A stretch of 64,000 nucleotides of DNA, taken from an uncultured Oscillibacter sp. (GTDB taxonomy: Bacteria > Bacillota > Clostridia > Oscillospirales > Oscillospiraceae). A model generated the notes under the pieces. It saw only the letters and a list, made by a program, of their open reading frames with translations, was not told where the DNA came from and did not search any database. Both the position numbers and the translations under genes were made by a program. Below are positions 52,263-61,200 of this stretch, one piece after another (the first letter of the stretch is position 1; every line of letters begins with the position of its first letter). The stretch lies in the NCBI GenBank assembly GCA_900544615.1, contig UQVS01000007.1:1-64000 (forward strand), in the 5' to 3' direction.

Positions 52263-53147
52263 ATGAAACGATTTTTTGCAGCGATCCTGTGCCTGTGCCT
52301 GCTGGCGGGGTGCGGACGGACAGACAGCACCGGCAATACCTGCCGGGCAGAAGAAGCGCCCGGTAGTGGGGACATGTCCGGGAAAACGGAAACGCCCGGT
52401 GAATCTGCGGAACCGGCGGGGGAGATGTTCCGAATTGTCCGGGAAGAAAAAGACGGACTCCTGCTGGCCAGAGTGGGTGGCGGCCCGGCGGATGTGTATA
52501 CCCTGTCCCTGCCGGATACCGGGGTCACGCTGGACGGCGAAGCCTTTGATCGGAACGAACCGGGGGCTTATCAGGCTTTGCCGGGCAGTACCCTGACAGG
52601 CGCACTGGCAGAAATCACCTATGGCACCGTACTGGAAACCTACCCCGGCCAGTTGGGCGGGGTGACGGCGGTGAACATTCGGTCTGACGGCTTCGACGAC
52701 CGCTGCGCCCTGTACCTCCGGGTGCTGGATGATCTGTGGAATGTGGACGGCGGACTGAACGGCGGCGTCACCTCGGTTTCCGTGGATCTCTCCCAGACAA
52801 GCCTTTCTGAAAGTGAGCAGGCGGCGGTGGCTTGGGCTTTTGCCGGAGAACACGGCATTTCCCAGGTCCTGTCTCTGAATTATGAGCAGCTGGCGGCGGA
52901 GGGGTATCTCACCGGCACGGAACCGGACAGCGACGGGATGCCCTGCTGGGAGGAGGGCTGCCTGTTCACCATTGCGGAGCAGGAGAGCGAAAACCATGCG
53001 CAGAACGGTGCAGGGGACACCGTGACCTTTGACGCCCAGAAGTGGCGCTCTGCCTTGGGGGCTTACTTCTTCTGTGACTGTACTGCTTCGCAGGATATAG
53101 ACGGCCGCTGGGGGGACTATACCGTGGGCAGTCAGGCAATTTCCTGA
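52263..53147 (+). CDS. Lipoprotein of unknown function
   Basis: A 294-residue exported protein. The signal MKRFFAAILCLCLLAGC ends in a lipobox with lipidated Cys17. A linker rich in Gly, Glu and Ser leads to a folded domain of about 240 residues with no family I recognise. Cys residues CWEEGC and FFCDC near the end could pair. AAGGAGG precedes the ATG at 52263. It has its own terminator and precedes another lipoprotein gene next to a two-component system. Confidence 0.85.
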   Translation: MKRFFAAILCLCLLAGCGRTDSTGNTCRAEEAPGSGDMSGKTETPGESAEPAGEMFRIVREEKDGLLLARVGGGPADVYTLSLPDTGVTLDGEAFDRNEPGAYQALPGSTLTGALAEITYGTVLETYPGQLGGVTAVNIRSDGFDDRCALYLRVLDDLWNVDGGLNGGVTSVSVDLSQTSLSESEQAAVAWAFAGEHGISQVLSLNYEQLAAEGYLTGTEPDSDGMPCWEEGCLFTIAEQESENHAQNGAGDTVTFDAQKWRSALGAYFFCDCTASQDIDGRWGDYTVGSQAIS

Positions 53148-53187
53148 ATAGCGCTGCGTCTGCCGCGCAGAAGCGGACAATGAAAAG

Positions 53188-53226
53188 AAGCCCGGCGGAG
53201 ATGATTTCATCTCCGCCGGGCTTTCT
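53188..53226 (+). terminator. Intrinsic terminator of the 52263 lipoprotein gene
   Basis: The perfect 16-bp stem AAGCCCGGCGGAGATG and its complement with loop ATTT, followed by TCTTC. Confidence 0.85.
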
Positions 53227-53360
53227 TCGCGGCACGACCGGGCGGGAAATCATGAACGCCCTGTAAAATCTGTTGAAATCCCGGAGAGGGGCTACCATTT
53301 TTGTGGAAGATGTGGTATTGTATTCTTGTATTGATATGTACTTGGGAAGGAGGCGGAAGC

Positions 53361-54719
53361 GTGCAGAGAGCAAAAAAATGGGCGGCGCTGCTGCTGATGA
53401 TGAGTCTGAGTCTGGTTCTGGCAGGCTGCGCCATGCCGAAGCTGACGCTGGACCCGGAGGAACTGTATGCGCTGCCGGAGCTTCCCGCCCGCTATACCAC
53501 GCTGAATCAGCAGCTGAACGCCATTCAGGAAAGCAGCGCGGAGTACGCGGCGCCGGTGTCCGGCAGCAATATCCAGCCGGTGCAGATGGTGGATCTGGAC
53601 GGAGACGGCAGGGAGGAAGCGCTGGCCTTTTTCCGGCAGTCCGATGGGGAAAAGCCCCTGAAAATTTATGTATTTACCGACAATGGCAACAGCTATACCC
53701 AGACGGCGGTCATCGAGGGCAGCGGCCTTGCGGTCTACAGCATTGCCTACAGCGACATGAACGGCGACGGCCGCATGGAACTCATCGTAGGCTGGCGGGT
53801 CAGCATGGATCTGCAGGCGCTGACGGTCTATGCGTTGGAGCCGGGCGGCGCACGGGAGCTGGCGCGGAGCAACTATGTCAAGTATGCCGTGGCGGATCTC
53901 AACGGCGACGGGATGCAGGAGCTGACGGTGTTCCGGGCCAATCAGGACGGCGTAGGCGCGGCGGACTGCTACCTTTGGAAAAACGGCGCGCTGACCCTCA
54001 GCTCCACGATCCGGGTGTCTATGACCATGGCGGAATTGAGCCAGCAGGGCAAGGTGACGGTGGGGACGCTGCGTTCCGGGGAACCGGCACTGTTTGTCAC
54101 TGGGGTGGCGGAAGGGATGCGGGCAATGACGGATGTTCTGCTGCTTCGGGGCGGGGAACTGAACAATGCCGTGCTGTCCCCTACCACCGGCGTGTCTGGG
54201 GAAAGCTCCCGGTTCCGGGCGCTGTATCCCGCGGATATCAACGGGGACGGCGTGACCGAGGTACCCCGCACGGCAGCCCTGTACGGCGAGGAACTGGAGG
54301 GGGACACTGCACAGCGGGTGGACTGGATCAGCTTTGACGCCGCAGGCGCTGCGATCCGGGTGCTTTCCACCTACCATGCCATTGAGGACGGCTGGTACCT
54401 TCAGCTGCCGGACGGCTGGGCAGACACGATTTACGTTGGCCGCTCCGCGTCTGCGGACGAAGCAAGCGTTACTTTTTACATGGGGGACAGCAGAGATCAG
54501 TCCTATACCCCTGTTCTGCGGATCACGACCCTCAGCGGCTCCAACCGGGAGCGGCTGGCGGTGCGGACGGGCCGGTTTATTCTGGGCCGGAATGACGGCG
54601 TGATCTATGCAGGCGAACTTCTGAAGGGCAACGAGGGCTGGGCAGACGGCGTGACCGAGGATGAAGTGCGGAACGCATTCAGCCTGATTGCCCCGGAGTG
54701 GTCGGCCGGCGATAACTGA
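53361..54719 (+). CDS. FG-GAP/VCBS-like lipoprotein with calcium-type repeats
   Basis: A 452-residue lipoprotein (lipobox LAGC, Cys23) with at least four Asp-rich loops of EF-hand/FG-GAP type: DLDGDGREEA, DMNGDGRMEL, DLNGDGMQEL and DINGDGVTEV. These suggest a beta-propeller that binds Ca2+. The function is unknown. Translation is taken to start at GTG 53361, which has AAGGAGGCGG 3-4 nt upstream and places the signal peptide correctly. The response regulator gene follows after 17 bp, so this protein may be a sensory or output partner of the two-component system. Confidence 0.85.
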   Translation: MQRAKKWAALLLMMSLSLVLAGCAMPKLTLDPEELYALPELPARYTTLNQQLNAIQESSAEYAAPVSGSNIQPVQMVDLDGDGREEALAFFRQSDGEKPLKIYVFTDNGNSYTQTAVIEGSGLAVYSIAYSDMNGDGRMELIVGWRVSMDLQALTVYALEPGGARELARSNYVKYAVADLNGDGMQELTVFRANQDGVGAADCYLWKNGALTLSSTIRVSMTMAELSQQGKVTVGTLRSGEPALFVTGVAEGMRAMTDVLLLRGGELNNAVLSPTTGVSGESSRFRALYPADINGDGVTEVPRTAALYGEELEGDTAQRVDWISFDAAGAAIRVLSTYHAIEDGWYLQLPDGWADTIYVGRSASADEASVTFYMGDSRDQSYTPVLRITTLSGSNRERLAVRTGRFILGRNDGVIYAGELLKGNEGWADGVTEDEVRNAFSLIAPEWSAGDN

Positions 54720-54736
54720 TAAGTGGAGGAATTTCC

Positions 54737-55423
54737 GTGAAAAAAATTCTGGTTTTGGAGGATGAAGCCAGCATCCGGGGCTTCATCGTTATCAATCTCC
54801 GCCGGGCGGGCTATGACGTCATCGAGGCGGAAACCGGCGAGGAGGCTTTGGAGCGGCTCCGGGCCAATCCGGATACCAAGGTGGCGCTGCTGGATATCAT
54901 GCTGCCGGGGATCGACGGGTTTGAGGTCTGCCGCCGCATCCGGGCTACCAATACAAAAATCGGCATTATCATGCTGACGGCACGCTCTCAGGAAATGGAC
55001 AAGGTGACGGGGCTGATGACCGGCGCAGACGACTATGTGACCAAGCCTTTCTCACCAGCGGAGCTGACCGCGCGGGTGGACGCCCTGTTCCGCCGGGCGG
55101 GCGGCGAGGAAACGGCACAGACGGGAGAAATCAGCCAGCCGCCGTTCCTGCTGAATACCCGGAATCGGACGCTGGAAAAGAACGGCCAGCGGGTGAAGCT
55201 GACGCAGGTGGAGTATGCCATCATGCGGGTGTTCATGGAGAACCCCGGCAAGGCGCTGTCCCGTGAGGAAATTTTGGATCGGGTCTGGGGCCGGGACTAT
55301 TTCGGCGAGCTGAAGATCGTGGATGTGAACATCCGCCGCCTGCGGCTGAAAATCGAGGACAATGTGCAGAACCCCACTTATATTACAACCGTCTGGGGCT
55401 ACGGGTACAAGTGGGGGGCGTAA
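54737..55423 (+). CDS. OmpR/PhoB-family response regulator
   Basis: A 228-residue regulator. The receiver domain (1-120) has acidic D9/E10, phospho-acceptor D53 in ALLDIMLPG, the Thr in MLTAR and Lys in TKPFSP. A winged-helix DNA-binding domain (about 135-228) has SREEILDRVWG and ends YITTVWGYGYKWG. GTGGAGG precedes the ATG. Its cognate kinase gene starts 254 bp downstream, because an extra sequence has been inserted. The last 64 bp of this gene are repeated before the kinase. Confidence 0.95.
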   Translation: MKKILVLEDEASIRGFIVINLRRAGYDVIEAETGEEALERLRANPDTKVALLDIMLPGIDGFEVCRRIRATNTKIGIIMLTARSQEMDKVTGLMTGADDYVTKPFSPAELTARVDALFRRAGGEETAQTGEISQPPFLLNTRNRTLEKNGQRVKLTQVEYAIMRVFMENPGKALSREEILDRVWGRDYFGELKIVDVNIRRLRLKIEDNVQNPTYITTVWGYGYKWGA

Positions 55424-55642
55424 GCGAATAGCCTGCCGGCACATTGTCCGAGAATCCGCGCCGTGGGGCGCGTACAAGCGTTTTGGTGCGCCAAAACCTT
55501 GGCGCAAGGCGGGATTCATTTCCGCCGCGCAAGTGAAATAGAAAGGGCTCCCATTTTGCGGAAGCAAAATGGGAAATCAATGTGCAGAACCCCACTTATA
55601 TTACAACCGTCTGGGGCTATGGGTACAAGTGGGGCGCGTAAG
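55361..55642 (+). repeat. 64-bp direct repeat flanking an inserted element of about 154 bp
   Basis: Positions 55361-55424 (end of the response regulator with its stop codon) and 55579-55642 match at 62 of 64 bases. Between them (55425-55578) lies sequence with short hairpins, including CCCATTTTGC-GGAA-GCAAAATGGG at 55552-55575 and TTTTGG-TGCG-CCAAAA near 55480. The arrangement looks like an insertion that duplicated the 3' end of the gene. Confidence 0.85.
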
Positions 55643-55676
55643 GAAAATTACGATCCCTTATGAATGGAGGGGCTTC

Positions 55677-57119
55677 ATGCCTGAACGGAATCAAAAACGA
55701 AAAGCCATGCGGGTACGCAGTCTCCGCCAGCGGTGGATTCTGAACTCTGCGCTGCCTGTATTCATGCTGCTGGCATTGGCCGTAGGCGGGATGTCCATCG
55801 GCATCTCCAACTACTATTATAAGGGAATGCTGGACGGGTTGGAGCGGCAGGCGCGAGCGCAGGCCGGCGCATTTATCGACTATTTTATGGATCAGGGATT
55901 TGCCAATTATTTGCAGCGGGCCAATCAGGCAATCTCTGATTATACGGATAAGGAGCGGGTGGAGCTGCAATTCCTGTCCAGCACCGGCGGTATTCAGGCG
56001 TCCTCCACATCCAATCTGACCGTAGGCACCCATCCGGGGACAGAGGATATCAGCCGGGCAGTGGAAACCAATAAGATCAGCTATTATCGGGGCGCTGATC
56101 CCAAAACCGGCGAGCAGATCCTGGCGGTGTCCCATCCCCTGACGGTCAACGGCAAGGTGGTGGGGGTCATGCGGTTTGTCACCTCCATGCGTCAGGTGAC
56201 GGTGCAGGTGCGGATGACGGTACTGGCGGTGGTGCTGGTGGCGGTGTTGTGCCTGCTGCTGGTGGTCAGCTCCAATCTGATCTTCATCAACAACGTGGTG
56301 GAGCCGGTGGCGGTGGTGTCGGACGCTGCCAAGCGGATCTCGCAGGGGAGCTACGGCTTCACGCTGGAAAACAAATATACCGGGGAACTGGGCGAACTGA
56401 TCGACAACATCAACGATATGTCTATGAAGATCAGCCAGAATGAGAAAATGAAAACGGAATTCATCTCCTCCGTGTCCCATGAACTGCGGACGCCCCTGAC
56501 TGCCATCAGCGGCTGGGGGGAGACCCTGCTGGCTGACCCGGACCGGGATCAGATCCAGCTGCACCGGGGGCTGCGGATCATTCTCAACGAATCCCGGCGG
56601 CTGTCCGGCATGGTGGAGGAGCTGCTGGAGTTTTCCAAGATGGAGGACGGCCGCTTCACCTTGCAGCTGGAGGACGTGGATCTTCAGGCGGAATTCGAGG
56701 ACTCGGTTTTTACCTACCGGGAGCTGTTCCGGCAGGAGGGCATTGAGCTGCATTATGAACCGGGGGTGGAGGTCCTACCCGCCATCAGCGGCGACCCGGA
56801 GCGGCTGAAGCAGGTGTTCTGCAACGTACTGGACAATGCCGCCAAGCACGGCGGCGCCGGAAAGCGCATTGACGCTTCCATGACGCGGGAGGGATCTGCA
56901 CAGGTGATCCGGGTTCGGGACTACGGCCCTGGCATCCCGGAGGCGGAGCTGCCCTATGTGAAGCAGAAGTTTTACAAAGGATCCTCCAAGGCCCGCGGCA
57001 GCGGCATCGGCCTTGCGGTGTGCGATGAGATCGTCCGGCTCCACGGCGGCGTCTTTGAGATCGCCAATGCCGAAGGCGGCGGCGCGGTGGTCACGATCCG
57101 ACTGCCGGAAAAGGGATAG
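55677..57119 (+). CDS. Sensor histidine kinase
   Basis: A 480-residue membrane kinase. TM1 lies at about 21-43 and TM2 at about 181-206, enclosing an extracytoplasmic sensor of some 135 residues. HAMP follows (about 207-255). HisKA has the phospho-His H268 in SVSHELRTPL. The HATPase domain has VFCNVLDNAAKHG, VRDYGPGIP and SGIGLAVCDEIV. It is of the PhoR/WalK type. GGAGGGG precedes the ATG at 55677. It pairs with the preceding response regulator; the signal is unknown. Confidence 0.95.
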   Translation: MPERNQKRKAMRVRSLRQRWILNSALPVFMLLALAVGGMSIGISNYYYKGMLDGLERQARAQAGAFIDYFMDQGFANYLQRANQAISDYTDKERVELQFLSSTGGIQASSTSNLTVGTHPGTEDISRAVETNKISYYRGADPKTGEQILAVSHPLTVNGKVVGVMRFVTSMRQVTVQVRMTVLAVVLVAVLCLLLVVSSNLIFINNVVEPVAVVSDAAKRISQGSYGFTLENKYTGELGELIDNINDMSMKISQNEKMKTEFISSVSHELRTPLTAISGWGETLLADPDRDQIQLHRGLRIILNESRRLSGMVEELLEFSKMEDGRFTLQLEDVDLQAEFEDSVFTYRELFRQEGIELHYEPGVEVLPAISGDPERLKQVFCNVLDNAAKHGGAGKRIDASMTREGSAQVIRVRDYGPGIPEAELPYVKQKFYKGSSKARGSGIGLAVCDEIVRLHGGVFEIANAEGGGAVVTIRLPEKG

Positions 57120-57128
57120 AACAAATGT

Positions 57129-57157
57129 TTGCTTTTTGCAAAGCACTGTGATATACT
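57129..57157 (+). promoter_or_regulatory. Promoter of the DUF1385 gene
   Basis: TTGCTT (57129-57134), a 17-bp spacer and TATACT (57152-57157), 23 bp before the ATG. Confidence 0.75.
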
Positions 57158-57180
57158 CAGATTCAGAAAGGAACCAATCT

Positions 57181-58152
57181 ATGGCAGAGCATTCCAACGG
57201 CGCGTTCCGCACCAGCATCGGCGGGCAGGCGCTTATTGAGGGCATTTTGATGCGGGGGCCTGAAAAGCAGGCCATCGTCGTCCGGGACAAGGACGGTCAG
57301 ATGGTGGAAAAGGTGGAGGAGCTGAAGCTCATCAAGGACCGCTACCCCATTCTGGGAGTTCCCCTGATCCGGGGAACCGTCAATTTTCTGTCGGCCATGG
57401 TCAGCGGCGTAAAGGCGCTGATGTATTCGGCGGACTTTTACCCGGACGAGGAGGTGAGCCAGCCCTCCAAATTTGAAGAGTGGCTGGAAAAGCACCTCAG
57501 CAGTGAAAAGCTGGAAAAGGCCATTGTAGCCTTTGCGGTGCTGCTGGGGGTGGGAATGTCCATTTTTCTGTTTCTGGTGCTGCCGACGCTGCTGACTGGC
57601 GGAATCCTCCATTTCTTCCCCGGCTTCCCCCTGTGGGGGCGGAATGTGGTGGAGGGGCTGCTGAAAATCGTGATGTTTATGGCCTATCTGATCCTCTGCT
57701 CCAAACAGAAGGATATCTACCGGGTGTTCCAGTACCATGGCGCGGAGCATAAAACCATCTTCTGCTACGAGGCGGGACTGCCTCTGACGGTGGAAAATGT
57801 CCGCATCCAGCCCCGGCACCATCCCCGGTGCGGGACGAGCTTCCTGTTTGTGGTGATTTTCGTGTCCATTCTGGTGTCCAGCGTGGTGTTCGGTATCTGG
57901 CCCATCACCAATGCCGGTCTGCGGACGCTGGTGCATTTGTGCCTGCTGCCGCTGGTGGTTGGCATTACCTATGAGTTCAACCGCTGGGTGGGCCGCCATG
58001 CACAGGACAGCAGGCTGGCGCAGATCCTGACGGCACCCGGTATGTGGATGCAGAATTTCACCACCAATGAGCCGGACGATTCCATGATCGAGTGCGCCAT
58101 CCGGTCTCTGGAACTGGTGCTGCCCAGCGAAAAGGGCAAGGACGCATGGTGA
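57181..58152 (+). CDS. DUF1385 membrane protein
   Basis: A 323-residue protein with the DUF1385 signatures SIGGQALIEGILMRGP, LGVPLIRGTVNFL, YHGAEHKTIFCYE and RHHPRCGTSFLF. Three to four membrane helices are predicted. The His/Cys cluster (HGAEH, HHPRC) suggests metal binding. Function is unknown, but the gene is often found next to prmC and prfA in Firmicutes, as here with prmC. GAAAGGAA precedes the ATG. Confidence 0.92.
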   Translation: MAEHSNGAFRTSIGGQALIEGILMRGPEKQAIVVRDKDGQMVEKVEELKLIKDRYPILGVPLIRGTVNFLSAMVSGVKALMYSADFYPDEEVSQPSKFEEWLEKHLSSEKLEKAIVAFAVLLGVGMSIFLFLVLPTLLTGGILHFFPGFPLWGRNVVEGLLKIVMFMAYLILCSKQKDIYRVFQYHGAEHKTIFCYEAGLPLTVENVRIQPRHHPRCGTSFLFVVIFVSILVSSVVFGIWPITNAGLRTLVHLCLLPLVVGITYEFNRWVGRHAQDSRLAQILTAPGMWMQNFTTNEPDDSMIECAIRSLELVLPSEKGKDAW

Positions 58153-58166
58153 GTCTGATCAAATAA

Positions 58167-58204
58167 CTTTTTCCGCAAACCAGCGAAGCGTTTGCGGAAG
58201 AAAG
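58167..58204 (+). repeat. Hairpin element between the DUF1385 gene and prmC
   Basis: CTTTTTCCGCAAAC pairs with GTTTGCGGAAGAAAG around a 9-nt loop. The hairpin lacks a T tract on the plus strand. Its right arm shares TTTGCGGAAG with the hairpin at 55552-55575, so the two may belong to one repeat family. Confidence 0.5.
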
Positions 58205-58276
58205 AGGAGGAGCAAGGAAGCGGACGAAGTTTTCACCGCAGGTGGAAACGGAGTTAAGCGGACTTTGCGACGACGT

Positions 58277-59152
58277 ATGGCTATCACATATAATGACTTG
58301 TTTTTGGATATCCGCCGGGAACTGAAACGGGGCGGTATCATTGACACCACGCTGGAAGCGCGGGAACTGACCTGCTTCGGCGTGAATAAGACAAAAGAAG
58401 AACTGACCCGCGATGGGCGGCTGTATGCTCCTCCAGAGCTGGAACGACGGGTGCGGGAGCTGACAGCCCGGCATCTGGCGGGAGAGCCGGTGGCCTATCT
58501 CATCGGCGAATGGGAATTTTACGGCCTGCCGTTGGACATTTCCAAAGATGTGCTGATCCCCCGGCCGGATACGGAGGTGCTGGTGGATCAGGCTCTGCCC
58601 TACATCCGGTCCCTTGGAGACTGCCGGGTGCTGGATCTGTGCGCCGGCAGCGGCTGCATCGGTCTGGCCGCGGCGTCACAGTGTCCCGGTGTCCATGCGG
58701 TGCTGGGTGAATTTTCCGATGCGGCGCTGAAGATCTGCCGGCAGAATATCCGCCGGAACGGCCTGACCGGCCGGGTCATTCCCATGACGGTGAACGCACT
58801 GGAACGGCCGGACCGGGCGTTGGGAGAGTTTCACTGCATCCTCAGCAACCCGCCCTACATCCCCCGCGATGATATTCCGGGACTGGATCATTCGGTTCGT
58901 GATTACGAACCCCATCTGGCGCTGGACGGCGGCGAGGACGGGCTGGATTTCTATCGGAGCATCAGCGAAAAGTGGAAAGCGGCGCTGGCCCCCGGCGGTC
59001 GGCTGTATTTCGAGGTGGGCATCGGGCAGGCGGACGCCGTGCTGCGGATTATGCGGGCGCAGGGCTTTGGCGACATTCAGGTGGTAAAGGATCACAACGA
59101 GATCCCCCGCGTGGTGTTCGGAACCCTCTGCACAGAGGTTTATAAAGAGTAA
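58277..59152 (+). CDS. prmC: Peptide chain release factor N5-glutamine methyltransferase PrmC
   Basis: A 291-residue enzyme that methylates the Gln of the GGQ motif of RF1/RF2 using SAM. It has an N-terminal helical domain, then IPRPDTEVLV, motif I VLDLCAGSGCIGLA, and the substrate NPPY motif in LSNPPYIPRDDI with HLALDGGEDGLDFYR. The ATG at 58277 gives a family-like start (MAITYNDLF). A TTG four codons upstream is possible, and neither has a strong ribosome site. The gene prfA, its usual neighbour, is not here. Confidence 0.94.
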   Translation: MAITYNDLFLDIRRELKRGGIIDTTLEARELTCFGVNKTKEELTRDGRLYAPPELERRVRELTARHLAGEPVAYLIGEWEFYGLPLDISKDVLIPRPDTEVLVDQALPYIRSLGDCRVLDLCAGSGCIGLAAASQCPGVHAVLGEFSDAALKICRQNIRRNGLTGRVIPMTVNALERPDRALGEFHCILSNPPYIPRDDIPGLDHSVRDYEPHLALDGGEDGLDFYRSISEKWKAALAPGGRLYFEVGIGQADAVLRIMRAQGFGDIQVVKDHNEIPRVVFGTLCTEVYKE

Positions 59153-59205
59153 GAACGCCCGGATCGGGCATACAGATAGAAAATCAGAATTGGGAGGAAG
59201 AGCAT

Positions 59206-60315
59206 ATGGCAAAAGAGAAAGCGCCCCTGCCGGCGGCGGCTCCGGCGGAGGATAAAAAGCGGGCCATCGAGGCGGCCATGGGCCAGATCGAGAAAATGTA
59301 CGGCAAGGGCTCCATTATGCGCCTTGGCGATCAGAATAATTTGCAGGTGGATGTGATCCCCACAGGTTCCCTGTCGCTGGATGTGGCGCTGGGCGTGGGC
59401 GGTCTGCCCCGTGGGCGGATCGTGGAGATCTATGGGCCGGAATCCTCCGGCAAGACCACGCTGGCGCTCCATGTGGCGGCGGAAGCCCAGAAAAAGGGCG
59501 GCGAGGTGGCCTTTGTGGACGCCGAGCACGCGCTGGATCCCACATACGCGCGAGCGCTGGGCGTCAATATCGATGAAATGCTGATCTCCCAGCCGGATAC
59601 CGGCGAGCAGGCGCTGGAAATCACCGAGGCGCTGGTTCGTTCCGGCGCTATCGACGTCATTGTAGTAGACTCCGTTGCGGCGCTGGTTCCCCGTGCCGAG
59701 ATCGAGGGCGAAATGGGCGACAGCTATGTGGGCCTTCACGCCCGGCTGATGAGTCAGGCGCTGCGAAAGCTCACCGGCGCGGTGGGCAAGACCAACACCA
59801 TCGTCATTTTCATCAACCAGCTTCGTGAGAAGGTGGGCGTTATGTACGGCAATCCGGAAGTCACCACCGGCGGCCGCGCACTGAAGTTCTACGCCTCCGT
59901 CCGTATCGACGTCCGCCGTATTGAGGCGCTGAAAAACGGCGGCGAGGTGGTGGGCAACCGCACCCGCGCCAAGGTGGTCAAGAATAAGGTTGCGCCTCCG
60001 TTCCGGGAGGCGGAATTCGACATCATGTACGGCGAGGGCATTGCCCACACCGGCGAACTGGTGGATCTGGGTGTCCGGCTGGGGATCATCACCAAGGCCG
60101 GTTCGTGGTTCTCCATGGGGGAGACCCGCATCGGGCAGGGCCGGGACGCGGCCAAGAAGTATCTGGAGGAGAATACCGATATTGCTGCCGATGTGGAAGC
60201 CCAAATCCGGGCCAACTTCGATAAGCTGATGGGCAACCAGTCCCGGATCGCTGCCGCCAAGGCCGCCGGCAAGGCGGTGAACGTCTCCGCCGACGATTTC
60301 GACGATGAGGATTGA
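59206..60315 (+). CDS. recA: Recombinase RecA
   Basis: A 369-residue strand-exchange protein, also co-protease for LexA. Walker A is GPESSGKTT, followed by VAFVDAEHALDP. Walker B lies in VIVVDSVAAL, the L1 loop includes EGEMGDSYVGL, and the L2 region has NQLREKVGVMYGNPE. The C-terminal tail is acidic (DDFDDED). GGGAGGAAGAG precedes the ATG. I saw no classical GAAC-N4-GTTC SOS box in the 53-bp gap before it, so expression may come from upstream. recX overlaps its 3' end. Confidence 0.98.
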   Translation: MAKEKAPLPAAAPAEDKKRAIEAAMGQIEKMYGKGSIMRLGDQNNLQVDVIPTGSLSLDVALGVGGLPRGRIVEIYGPESSGKTTLALHVAAEAQKKGGEVAFVDAEHALDPTYARALGVNIDEMLISQPDTGEQALEITEALVRSGAIDVIVVDSVAALVPRAEIEGEMGDSYVGLHARLMSQALRKLTGAVGKTNTIVIFINQLREKVGVMYGNPEVTTGGRALKFYASVRIDVRRIEALKNGGEVVGNRTRAKVVKNKVAPPFREAEFDIMYGEGIAHTGELVDLGVRLGIITKAGSWFSMGETRIGQGRDAAKKYLEENTDIAADVEAQIRANFDKLMGNQSRIAAAKAAGKAVNVSADDFDDED

Positions 60316-60925
60316 CCGCATTGAAGCCTCCAAGCATAAGCGGGGGCGGGTGCTGGTATTTCTGGCAGACGGCAGTCTGCTGAAGGTGACGGAGCAGGAA
60401 CTGCTGACCTTTGGCCTGCGCTCCGGCGATGAATTGGACGAGGAAACCCTGACGCGGCTGAAGGAGTCCGCCGGAGTATCCAACATCAAGACCACGGCGG
60501 CGGACCTCGTTGGCCGTCGGGCCATGAGCCGCCGGGATCTGGAGAAGAAATTGCAGGAAAAGGGAGCCTCAGAGACTGAGGCCCGCTATGCCGGAGAGTG
60601 GTTGGAGGCCATCGGCGCACTGGATGATGGGGCCTATGCCGCCGCACTGGTGCGGCATTGCGGAGATATGGGGTACGGTCCCCGGCGGGCCAGAGAAAAG
60701 CTGCGGGAAAAGGGCGTGCCCCAGGAGCTTTGGGACGAAGCGCTGGACGAGCTGCCCCCGGACGGGGAGCAGATCGACCGCTTTTTACAAAGCAAGCTCC
60801 ACGGCCGGTCCCCGGAGGATAAGGAGAAGAAGCGGCTGACAGACGCCCTTCTGCGCCGGGGCTTTTCCTGGGGCGAGGTGAAGTCCGCCTGGGGCCGCTA
60901 TGGTTCTGAGATCTGGGAGGAGTGA
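60305..60925 (+). CDS. recX: Regulatory protein RecX
   Basis: A 206-residue helical repeat protein that binds RecA filaments and modulates their activity. The typical repeats are RRAMSRRDLEKKLQEKG and later YGPRRAREKLREKG with LRRGFSWGEVKSAW. An N-terminal beta domain (1-50) precedes them. The ATG at 60305 lies inside recA (11-nt overlap), indicating translational coupling. Confidence 0.94.
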   Translation: MRIDRIEASKHKRGRVLVFLADGSLLKVTEQELLTFGLRSGDELDEETLTRLKESAGVSNIKTTAADLVGRRAMSRRDLEKKLQEKGASETEARYAGEWLEAIGALDDGAYAAALVRHCGDMGYGPRRAREKLREKGVPQELWDEALDELPPDGEQIDRFLQSKLHGRSPEDKEKKRLTDALLRRGFSWGEVKSAWGRYGSEIWEE

Positions 60926-60929
60926 CCCT

Positions 60930-61178
60930 GTGAGAAAAGAGCCGCACAACGCAAGACGGAATCTGGTCATTCAACTGGCGCTGGATGTGCTGTTTGTTGC
61001 GGAAACCTGCTGGATATGGAACTGGGGACCGTCTGCACGCCCGCCTGTGCGGCCATGGCTGTCCGGAATTTTGACGCTCTGGTGCTGTGGAGATACACTG
61101 CGGCGTGTGTTGCACTTCCGGGAACTGACAGGGCATTGGCCGGATCTGCGAAAGCGGGATCTGGGCGCAAATGATTAA
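60930..61178 (+). CDS. Small membrane protein of unknown function
   Basis: An 82-residue, Trp- and Arg-rich protein with two probable helices (LVIQLALDVLFVAETCWIW; LSGILTLWCCGDTL). It starts at GTG 60930 with GGGAGGAG 8 nt upstream, just after the recX stop. It ends 22 bp before the rimO start. No family is recognised. Good ribosome site and tight packing favour it being real. Confidence 0.65.
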   Translation: MRKEPHNARRNLVIQLALDVLFVAETCWIWNWGPSARPPVRPWLSGILTLWCCGDTLRRVLHFRELTGHWPDLRKRDLGAND

Positions 61179-61200
61179 GAAACAAAGAGGAGAAGAAACC

